From a virus, in the IMG/VR virus record IMGVR_UViG_3300025687_000419, positions 1 through 20,857 of that record: 20,857 nt of DNA, one strand, 5' to 3'. Positions 6,904 through 12,844 of this stretch are shown in pieces. Numbering within the stretch: the first letter of the stretch is position 1; every line of letters begins with the position of its first letter. Made by a program: the position numbers and the translations under genes. The notes under the pieces are model-generated. The model worked only from the letters and a program-made list of their open reading frames with translations, did no database searches and was not told the origin of the DNA.

Positions 6904-7974
6904 TTAGCAAGGACGGCGCATTGCCCCGCCACGTTTTGCTGGGGTGACTGTCACAGACTTTTCAGTCTCAGTTACCGATCCGATTTTAGGAGTCATTAAC
7001 GCCCCACCCTTTGCGTACTTCTCGTTGCTATCGGCTTTGGCAGCCTTCATCGCGGGAGCGTTTTCCTTCTTGAACATCTTCTGCAGGCGACCTTCAGCAG
7101 GCGTAACCTTGCCACCCTTCTTGTAGGTTCCTGCCAGTTGCCTGACATAAACCGGAGAGGGTGCAGGCTTTCTGCCCTGCGGCATGGCTACGGGAGCGCC
7201 GCTATCATCAACATTTCCCGTAGCCTTTGGCTTTTTTACACCACCGCCGTCCTTGTAACCACCCTGACCTTTGACGACACCACCGGTCTTGTAACCACCG
7301 GCGTTACCCATCTTCACACCACCGGTTTTAGCCGGGGAGTTGTCGGGATGAGCAGTGTTCATCTCAGTCGTTTTGTTGGACTTGGTCTTGATGACATTGC
7401 CGCGGTCCGAATACTCCTCGTAGGAGCTTCCGCCTTTGGCCATCTTGACTTCGCCGCCCTTCTTGTAACCGCCTTGACCCATGACAACACCGCCGGTCTT
7501 TAGGCCTTTGTGGGCCTTAGATGCGGCTTTGTCTTCATGCTTCATCAGTTTGGCTTTGACGCGACCAATCTCTTCAGATTCATTACGAATCTCTTTGTTG
7601 AGCTTGGACATCTTGCCGCCCTTTTTCATCATGGGCATTTGCTTCTCGGGCATCATTGCAGGAGCGGTTGCCTCAGCCATACGAGCGGCATCACCCACCG
7701 GAGCGGCAGGACCGGCACCAGTAGGCATACCACGCATGGCACGCCGACGAGCCATCAGAGATGGGCGCATCGGGCGCTTAGCAGGCATCATTCCACCACG
7801 GGCAGGCATCATCCCTTCACGGGCTGACATAGGAAGAGAGTCTTGTGCAGACATGGAGTCCATTGCTGGACCCCCTTGTTGCATCTTCTTCTCGACTTTC
7901 CCGCCCTTTTTGAGCTTCAGTTCGACTGAAGGCTCGGTGGTCATCATTTTGACCATGGGTTTAAATCCGGGCAT
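6904..7974 (-). CDS. Basic low-complexity protein with KxGG repeat array, 356 aa
   Basis: A highly basic, probably disordered protein. At least ten K-K/T/D/R/A-G-G boxes are scattered through it, including KKGGKV (22-27), KKGG (117-120), KTGGVV (159-164), YKKGGEV (170-176), KTGGVV (229-234), KKGGKV (285-290), AKGGAL (321-326) and the C-terminal KRGGAMRRPC. A methionine/proline-rich stretch at 54-116 repeats GMMPA. Residues 125-157 look helical. An AGGAGG SD precedes the ATG. It lies between the capsid-associated 343-aa protein and the structural block. Similar KGG boxes occur in four products of this operon. A DNA-condensing or internal virion role is plausible from charge and position. No enzymatic motif is visible. 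Confidence 0.75.
   Translation of the reverse strand: MPGFKPMVKMMTTEPSVELKLKKGGKVEKKMQQGGPAMDSMSAQDSLPMSAREGMMPARGGMMPAKRPMRPSLMARRRAMRGMPTGAGPAAPVGDAARMAEATAPAMMPEKQMPMMKKGGKMSKLNKEIRNESEEIGRVKAKLMKHEDKAASKAHKGLKTGGVVMGQGGYKKGGEVKMAKGGSSYEEYSDRGNVIKTKSNKTTEMNTAHPDNSPAKTGGVKMGNAGGYKTGGVVKGQGGYKDGGGVKKPKATGNVDDSGAPVAMPQGRKPAPSPVYVRQLAGTYKKGGKVTPAEGRLQKMFKKENAPAMKAAKADSNEKYAKGGALMTPKIGSVTETEKSVTVTPAKRGGAMRRPC
7243..7500 (-). repeat. Densest part of the KxGG repeat array
   Basis: Codes for residues 159-244 of the basic protein. The phrase K-T-G-G-V-V followed by a G-Q-G-G-Y-K-x-G-G unit occurs twice (159-174 and 229-244), and a third K-T-G-G-V-K copy (216-221) is followed by A-G-G-Y-K-T-G-G. 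Tandem copying with later divergence is the simplest explanation. Confidence 0.75.
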
Positions 7975-7987
7975 GGAAGCCTCCTAT

Positions 7988-9019
7988 TTAGCTAGGGTTG
8001 ACTGCAATACCACCCGCAGATGCTGACGGAGCCGCCATATCAACGTAGATCTGAGCCAGAGAGTTGGCATCGCTACCAAACTCGGTGATTCCGACCGTTG
8101 CTGAATTTTGGATCATCAACATACCGCCTGCCGAAGCAGGAAGCGTGGCAAGAGCAGACATCGTGGTGGAGGTCGAGGCAACGTTATTGATGAAGGAGCA
8201 CCCCTTGAAGAGGGTCCAACGGTCAATCGCAGAAGCCGCCGAAGCCAACACGCCCAGAGGCGTACCCGCAGACGTTTGGAACGGGAAAATGCAGTCCACA
8301 AACGAGTTACGAGCCGTGCCACCAGCAAGCTCAACCGTTGCATTCGCGGCACTTCGAGCGACCGTATCGCCACCCAAGGTGCAGTTAATGAACGTGTGCT
8401 CACCGCCGCCATTAAGTTTTAGGGTACGGGCATTGGCACCACCTGCAGAGGCGGCGTCAGCCATACCGTAAATATTGACGTTGGAGTAGGCGTTACGCGA
8501 GCCGCTATCGGTCCAAGCAATCATACTGGCGTTACCAGTTGAGAAGCCACAGAACACAGAAACGTTCGCAAAGTAGCAACCCGAAGCAGTTACGTTGATG
8601 AAGCTCGTCGCGTTAAAAGTAGCGGCGGTGTAGGTACCCGAAGGAGGAGCAATACGAGCACGTTGGGCAACTGCTGTGGGGGCGCAAACACCGATGAGGT
8701 GCGTAGCGTCTTTGTTCCAGTTTAGTGTGCCGGTTGTGGCCGTAGAATCGATTTCTTGAGCCAGAGCCGTCGAAAGACGAGCCGAGCCAGAAGCCGCTCC
8801 ATTACCAATAAGAACCACGACATCATTATTGCCTGCCGTGCATTTAGCAAGAGCGCCATAAAGGGTCTTGAGGGGCAACTCAACGCTGCCCTCATTACCG
8901 TCGGCACCATTCACGGGATTTACAAAGTAGTAGTCACCCGTGAACGGCAAGCCGCCGATAGTTCCAAGAACCGGCACCCCGAAGCTAGTAATCCCGTTGG
9001 GGAAGTTAGTCAGGGACAT
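7988..9019 (-). CDS. Beta-helix-like virion protein next to the capsid gene, 343 aa
   Basis: After an N-terminal FPNGITSFGVPVLG segment comes GDYYFVNPVNGADGNEGSVELPLKTLYGAL, the 'D-G-N-x-G-x-x-x-x-P-x-x-T' opening typical of right-handed beta-helix (pectate-lyase-like) phage proteins. The rest is a series of short strands with Asn/Ser/Thr/Cys turns, for example SGCYFANVSVFCGFSTGN, EHTFINCTLGG, RNSFVDCIFPFQ and LFKGCSFINNV, consistent with successive coils. AAAGGAGA precedes the ATG. It starts 15 nt after the major capsid stop, so it is probably made in large amounts as a head-decoration or vertex protein rather than as a tailspike. No catalytic residues are evident. Confidence 0.72.
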   Translation of the reverse strand: MSLTNFPNGITSFGVPVLGTIGGLPFTGDYYFVNPVNGADGNEGSVELPLKTLYGALAKCTAGNNDVVVLIGNGAASGSARLSTALAQEIDSTATTGTLNWNKDATHLIGVCAPTAVAQRARIAPPSGTYTAATFNATSFINVTASGCYFANVSVFCGFSTGNASMIAWTDSGSRNAYSNVNIYGMADAASAGGANARTLKLNGGGEHTFINCTLGGDTVARSAANATVELAGGTARNSFVDCIFPFQTSAGTPLGVLASAASAIDRWTLFKGCSFINNVASTSTTMSALATLPASAGGMLMIQNSATVGITEFGSDANSLAQIYVDMAAPSASAGGIAVNPS

Positions 9020-9034
9020 GGTTTCTCTCCTTTA

Positions 9035-9949
9035 TTAAACGCCGGGGGTACCGTAAACGGCACGAGGATCGGTAAACCCGAAGTCGTATCGCTCGGTAGC
9101 CTTGTAACGCATCGAGTCTGTCTCGAAATCGCCTTCCATGGTTTTCTCCAGACGACGGCGCATCATGAGCTTCATGCCCTCAGGAGCGTCGGTCTGCACC
9201 CAGAATGCGGTGGCAGAAGTAAGACGAGACATAACCGCGGCACCCTCGTCCAGCAAGCCAATTGACTTAATGGGGTTGATGTCGTTGTTAGCGTTGCCAG
9301 CACGGAGAACGGACTTTAGCAGAACCTCAGCCTGGAAGACGTTGCCGGGTGCCACGATCAATTGACGGGGAACCAAGCGAATCTTCTTGCCGTTGTTGTC
9401 CACGGACTGTCGGATCTGGATGAGCATCTGCTCAAGCGAGGTCTGCGACAGGTTAGCGGCAGTCGTCAGCAGGTTGCTGAAGGTACCGTTAACAATGGGG
9501 TGAGAGGCTGAGTTCAACGACACGCCATCGCCACCGGGGAACGCTGAGTTAAAGGCGCGGTTGAGGATGTTAGCCCCAAGCGTTTCTTTTGTCTCAATCA
9601 GTGACTGGGCAAGGTGTCGAGCATAAACCTGACCGATACGGATATGGTCGCCGTCTTCAACAAGCACTTTAGTCAATGCGAAGGCGAGGCCATACACATT
9701 GTAGACATAGCGCTTGAGGAAGAGCACACCACCCTGCTGATACGAAACCGGGGTTCCGTCAGGCAGTTGAGGTGCGGCACCGAATCCATAAAGGACTGGC
9801 TCTTCGTGATAGTTGCGGGGAATACCTTCTTGCTCACGGAAAACTCGTGACCATTCATCGGTACGCTGATCATAGACTCCATCGAAGCATTCGTTGAGGA
9901 TTGGTTCAACAATACTTCTAAAGTCGGTACTGCGCATCGGGGCTGCCAT
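9035..9949 (-). CDS. Major capsid protein, HK97-fold type
   Basis: A 304-aa protein at the low end of the usual size range. Family-like segments include the helical MRSTDFRSIVEPILNECFDG start, an E-loop-like region around EEPVLYGFGAAPQLPDGTPV (about 49-68), the long spine-helix region HIRIGQVYARHLAQSLIETK (102-121), and LNRAFNSAFPGGDGVSL followed by SASHPI. The P-domain phrase PRQLIVAPGNVFQAEVLLKS (about 194-213) and the end RRRLEKTMEGDFETDSMRYKATERYDFGFTDPRAVYG are characteristic of phage capsid proteins. An AAGGAGG SD precedes the ATG. No N-terminal prodomain is obvious, consistent with a separate scaffold gene upstream. The neighbouring co-chaperonin may help fold it. Confidence 0.88.
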   Translation of the reverse strand: MAAPMRSTDFRSIVEPILNECFDGVYDQRTDEWSRVFREQEGIPRNYHEEPVLYGFGAAPQLPDGTPVSYQQGGVLFLKRYVYNVYGLAFALTKVLVEDGDHIRIGQVYARHLAQSLIETKETLGANILNRAFNSAFPGGDGVSLNSASHPIVNGTFSNLLTTAANLSQTSLEQMLIQIRQSVDNNGKKIRLVPRQLIVAPGNVFQAEVLLKSVLRAGNANNDINPIKSIGLLDEGAAVMSRLTSATAFWVQTDAPEGMKLMMRRRLEKTMEGDFETDSMRYKATERYDFGFTDPRAVYGTPGV

Positions 9950-9963
9950 TTTTTATGCCCTCC

Positions 9964-10566
9964 TTACACGGCTGTGCCGGCGGCACCAGCGAACTGGTAT
10001 TCGGCGATTTGAGCACGAACGATGACATAAGCATCACCCCAAGCATTGTCCGGGTAGGGAGCAATGTCGATAACCCGCATTTGAGCGAGGTTACCGCCGC
10101 CAGCGGGGGTAATACTTAATGTCGCCTGCGAAAGACCGGTGGTCGTAGAGCCAGCGGATTCGTTGGAGATATCAAACTCGTCGCCAACGGCGGCTTGAGT
10201 AAGACTTCCAGCGGCTTGGATTTCGTACACGATTTGAGGATCGCTATAAAAATAAGCGACAACGGAGCCTACCTGGAACGACTCATTGGCAGGCCAGTAG
10301 TTAGAAACACGACGACGACCGGTCGCATCGGTCCACTCAACACCGGCAAAAGCGCCCAAGAAGGCACCACCACCTGAGACGACCTCAATGTAACCGGCGG
10401 TGTTCATCTTGATGGGTTGCCCCTTCAAAATGGTGGTGGCATAACCTGCCGATACGTTTCCACTTGTGGAAACAGCTTCAATTCCGTTAGCAAGCGCCTG
10501 AGCGCGATCCAGACCAGAGGGGTGGAACGCAGGACGCAGGCCGAACGGAGCATTGGTTGCTGACAT
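9964..10566 (-). CDS. Probable capsid decoration or minor head protein, 200 aa
   Basis: The N-terminus (MSATNAPFGLRPAFHPSG) and the barrel-like pattern (TTILKGQPIKMNTAGYIEVVSGG, FLGAFAGVEWTD, GSVVAYFYSDPQIVYEIQAAGSL) resemble small beta-barrel proteins encoded beside phage capsid genes. It ends in AYVIVRAQIAEYQFAGAAGTAV. No membrane segment or signal is present. AAGGAG lies eight bases upstream of the ATG. It directly precedes the capsid gene with 14 nt between. Decoration or capsid-stabilising function is inferred from fold pattern and neighbours; the family has not been identified by name. Confidence 0.7.
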   Translation of the reverse strand: MSATNAPFGLRPAFHPSGLDRAQALANGIEAVSTSGNVSAGYATTILKGQPIKMNTAGYIEVVSGGGAFLGAFAGVEWTDATGRRRVSNYWPANESFQVGSVVAYFYSDPQIVYEIQAAGSLTQAAVGDEFDISNESAGSTTTGLSQATLSITPAGGGNLAQMRVIDIAPYPDNAWGDAYVIVRAQIAEYQFAGAAGTAV

Positions 10567-10592
10567 AGCAAATACTCCTTAAAAAGTTGGTC

Positions 10593-11135
10593 TTAGCCCT
10601 CGAAAACGGGGACTTTGACATTTCGGTCCAAATCGCCAAATCCTTCGCCCTCAACCTGCGTCAAACTCTTGCCTGAACTGTCTCGAGCACCCTGAAGGTT
10701 CTCAACTTGAATCCGGATCTTTTCGGACTCTTCGTTAGGAAGATCGTGGTGCATCTGTTGCATGATGTCCTGATACAACTCAGTAGGGATCTTATGCAAC
10801 AACATTTCATTACAAGCGACAAATCCAATATGTTCGCCAGCTTTGACGCGGTAGTTATCGAACCCAGGAAACTCATCGGCTTTCACCGGAACGTACCCAA
10901 GACGAATCCTCTTATCAATACTGTCGTAACTGTTGGTGGTTGAAAGCCAGCAAAGGTGCCAACCGGGTAATTCCGGTAGCTTTGGCAGCGCACTTTGTGT
11001 CCACTCATCGCTCCACATCTTTCGACGTTCCTGCGTTGAAATGAACTTATCTTCTACTGGTGCTCGTTCACGGTCTTGCGAAGACCGATTGTCACGCCCA
11101 CCAGCAGAAAGAGATTTTTTTAATCGAGAATCCAT
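10593..11135 (-). CDS. Head-region protein of unknown function, 180 aa
   Basis: An N-terminal basic, disordered region (LKKSLSAGGRDNRSSQDRER) is followed by a folded core: MWSDEWTQSALPKLPELPGWHLCWLSTTNSYDSIDKRIRLGYVPVKADEFPGF, then HIGFVACNEMLLHKIPTELYQDIMQQMHH. The C-terminal tail is acidic. The WHLCWLSTTN...RIRLGYVPV phrase suggests a conserved head-assembly protein, but I cannot name a family. AGGAG lies upstream of the ATG, and the gene starts 2 nt after the scaffold stop. Its position between scaffold and decoration/capsid genes implies a role in head assembly. Confidence 0.72.
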   Translation of the reverse strand: MDSRLKKSLSAGGRDNRSSQDRERAPVEDKFISTQERRKMWSDEWTQSALPKLPELPGWHLCWLSTTNSYDSIDKRIRLGYVPVKADEFPGFDNYRVKAGEHIGFVACNEMLLHKIPTELYQDIMQQMHHDLPNEESEKIRIQVENLQGARDSSGKSLTQVEGEGFGDLDRNVKVPVFEG

Positions 11136-11137
11136 TA

Positions 11138-12091
11138 TTAGCTCCTAGAGTTTCTTGCTTCAGTTGCGTACCGTTTGATCATTTTGTTGCGTTTGTCTGG
11201 GTCATCCCAGAATCCCGCATCTTTCATCGCACGGACTTGTTCAGGGCTTAACGTGAAGGTGTTTCTACCGCTAGCACCCCCGGTCTCCCTTTCCGAACTG
11301 GTTACAAAACTCTTTGGCCTCCTTCCGGATGTTTCTCGTCTTGTCCGATTGTATAAGTGCGGTAGCCGCTTTTGCAAGCGTTCATCCAATTCATCCCAAT
11401 AATCGGGTGATGCCGGGTTATACCCCTCTTCTGTAAGACGCTCGTCAACCAGTTTGGCAATGGCGGTGTCTTCATCATTTTTAGCGGGGTCGTACCAAGA
11501 GTTCCTGCTCATCCACTCTTTGGCGTGCGCCTGAACCTTTGGGTTAATTGGATTGTTTTGTTGCGTTGCCGTATCCGTCATACGTTTTTTGAGGGTTTGT
11601 ATTGCCTCAACACGCTTACGGGCTTCATAGAGCATGTCCTGCGCCTTGATCATGGCGTCACCGTCACCTGCCTCGGTTGCCTGTTTGATCTTGGTCAGGG
11701 CGTACTGCATTCTTGCCTGCTCGTTATCCAAAGCCGAGTCAACCCGTGCAATGTCTGAGCTATGGGTCTTGCGCTCAACCACCGACAGGCGTTGCATCAG
11801 GTCTTCGTTTTGTTGCTGCAGGAACACCAGACGTTGATCTTTTTCCTGATTGGTCTTGCGGATCATGTCCTTTTTGGCTCTGCGGCGTGCTCTGCGAGCC
11901 TCGCGGATCGCCTCAGTGTCATCGGGTCGATCTGTGTCGTCGTCGTCTGAATGCGCCTCAACTTGGGTTTCCTGCTCCTCTTGGCTGTCATCTTCCTCAA
12001 CTTGAGGATTCTCAACGCCTTCGGGCAGCTCTGCCGTGACGGAGCCGTCTTGCTCCTCTCGGACTTGAATTTCTTCTTCTTTCTCGCTCAT
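11138..12091 (-). CDS. Probable scaffolding protein, 317 aa
   Basis: Residues 1-60 are extremely acidic (runs of Glu and a DDDDTDRPDD stretch). A basic segment, IREARRARRRAKKD (62-75), follows. Residues about 80-175 are a long coiled-coil helix region (KDQRLVFLQQQNEDLMQRLSVVERK; ALTKIKQATEAGDGDAMIKA). A second conserved part (189-245) contains AKEWMSRNSWYDPAKNDEDTAI and NPASPDYWDELDERLQKRLPH, and the C-terminus is basic. Coiled-coil, charged, basic-ended proteins between portal and capsid genes are the usual scaffolds, which nucleate the procapsid through a basic C-terminal capsid contact. The ATG overlaps the GroES stop by 4 nt (ATGA). Confidence 0.8.
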   Translation of the reverse strand: MSEKEEEIQVREEQDGSVTAELPEGVENPQVEEDDSQEEQETQVEAHSDDDDTDRPDDTEAIREARRARRRAKKDMIRKTNQEKDQRLVFLQQQNEDLMQRLSVVERKTHSSDIARVDSALDNEQARMQYALTKIKQATEAGDGDAMIKAQDMLYEARKRVEAIQTLKKRMTDTATQQNNPINPKVQAHAKEWMSRNSWYDPAKNDEDTAIAKLVDERLTEEGYNPASPDYWDELDERLQKRLPHLYNRTRRETSGRRPKSFVTSSERETGGASGRNTFTLSPEQVRAMKDAGFWDDPDKRNKMIKRYATEARNSRS

Positions 12092-12522
12092 AGGAAGGCC
12101 CTCATCGCTAATGGATCACCAGTAACTTTTGCAATGACTTCGTGGTCGTTAAGGATCATGAACAGGGCTGAGTCTTCTTCATCTTGACCCGGCACCGGCA
12201 CTTCCCATCGATCACCGCCATACTTAGGAACACGCAAATAGTCACCTATTTCGCACCACGAACCCTCAGGCCATGCCTGCATCGTGTCACGGTGTTTAAA
12301 CGCCAGAGGTCCAATTGCAACGACCTTGGCCACCATGTTGTTCCACTTTTCGGTTTCTTTGGTTTCTTCAACCAAAATGATTCCCGCGCTGGTTGTCCTC
12401 TTTTTGGTTCGCCGTAACTGAACCAAGATTCTGCCTCCCAGAGGCTTCGCACCGGGGTCCACGCTCGGAAATGCCCAAGCCAATTCAGCTTCGCCAGAAG
12501 CTACCGGTTCATTCATCTTCAT
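12088..12522 (-). CDS. groES: GroES-like co-chaperonin (Cpn10)
   Basis: Landmarks of Cpn10 appear in order: PLGGRILVQL (27-36; host P-x-x-D-R-V-L-V region), a flexible segment followed by SAGIILVEETKE (45-56; the GroEL-binding mobile loop and the strand after it), VAKVVAIGP (64-72), IGDYLRVPKYGG (92-103) and FMILNDHEVIAKV (121-133). Cellular GroES is about 95 aa. This protein has about 25 extra N-terminal residues and an insertion around 73-90. A ring of seven would cap host GroEL and alter its chamber; T4 gp31 does this for its capsid protein. Placement between portal and scaffold suggests the client is a virion protein. AAGGA lies five bases before the chosen ATG; a second ATG two codons later is possible. 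Confidence 0.88.
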   Translation of the reverse strand: MKMNEPVASGEAELAWAFPSVDPGAKPLGGRILVQLRRTKKRTTSAGIILVEETKETEKWNNMVAKVVAIGPLAFKHRDTMQAWPEGSWCEIGDYLRVPKYGGDRWEVPVPGQDEEDSALFMILNDHEVIAKVTGDPLAMRAFL

Positions 12523-12694
12523 TTTCTTCCTTCATCAAGTTGTTGAGAATATCTAGGCTTTCGTCAAGCCCCTGATACTGTCCGACCATTCGCTGGTACG
12601 CCTCAAAATTAGATGCATGACCCTCTGCAAGAGAGGTTGCTATCTCTGCCTTTCTCGTTTTGACGGTACCAATAAAGTCCGATAGGGTTTTCAC
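12509..12694 (-). CDS. Small helical protein, 61 aa
   Basis: Almost entirely helical by composition (KTLSDFIGTVKTRKAEIATS; QGLDESLDILNNLMKEENEDE), with an acidic tail. It starts with GTG overlapping the stop of the 50-aa gene (GTGA) and overlaps the GroES gene by 14 nt, so translation is coupled on both sides. There is no strong SD of its own. No family recognised. It may assist portal or head assembly, judging only from position. Confidence 0.65.
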   Translation of the reverse strand: MKTLSDFIGTVKTRKAEIATSLAEGHASNFEAYQRMVGQYQGLDESLDILNNLMKEENEDE

Positions 12695-12843
12695 TTAGGC
12701 TTTTTCTCGAGTTGTGCAAGCGCTCCTTTCTTGGGTTCGGACTTCTCGCCCTTGGGTTGCGGGGATTGGCCGTCAAGTTTCACGCCCATGGCGATCCGCT
12801 TGTGCTGGCGAACCATTTCGCTTTTCTGCTCGTGTTCACTCAT
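12691..12843 (-). CDS. 50-aa basic peptide between portal and 61-aa gene
   Basis: An ORF shorter than 60 codons. It starts at an ATG one base after the portal TGA and is preceded by AAAGGA at good spacing. It reads MSEHEQKSEMVRQHKRIAMG, then continues through a lysine/proline-rich stretch to PKKGALAQLEKKPK and a TGA that overlaps the next GTG start. The KKGALA phrase echoes the RKGALAAVLS tail of the 639-aa protein. Spacing, SD and the coupled chain support it as a real gene. Function unknown. Confidence 0.65.
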   Translation of the reverse strand: MSEHEQKSEMVRQHKRIAMGVKLDGQSPQPKGEKSEPKKGALAQLEKKPK

Positions 12844-12844
12844 C

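Noticed and set aside
7243-7500. Possible CRISPR-like array
   Set aside because: The repeats are in-frame codons for KxGG boxes, uneven in spacing and diverged, with no unique spacers of constant length.
7481-8026. 181-codon plus-strand frame opposite the KGG-repeat gene
   Set aside because: Antisense shadow of Lys/Gly/Met-rich codons. No SD, and it contradicts the uniform strand of the operon.
10567-10592. Possible promoter in the gap before the 200-aa head gene
   Set aside because: The 26 nt hold only an SD and an A-rich stretch; no -10/-35 pair can be supported.
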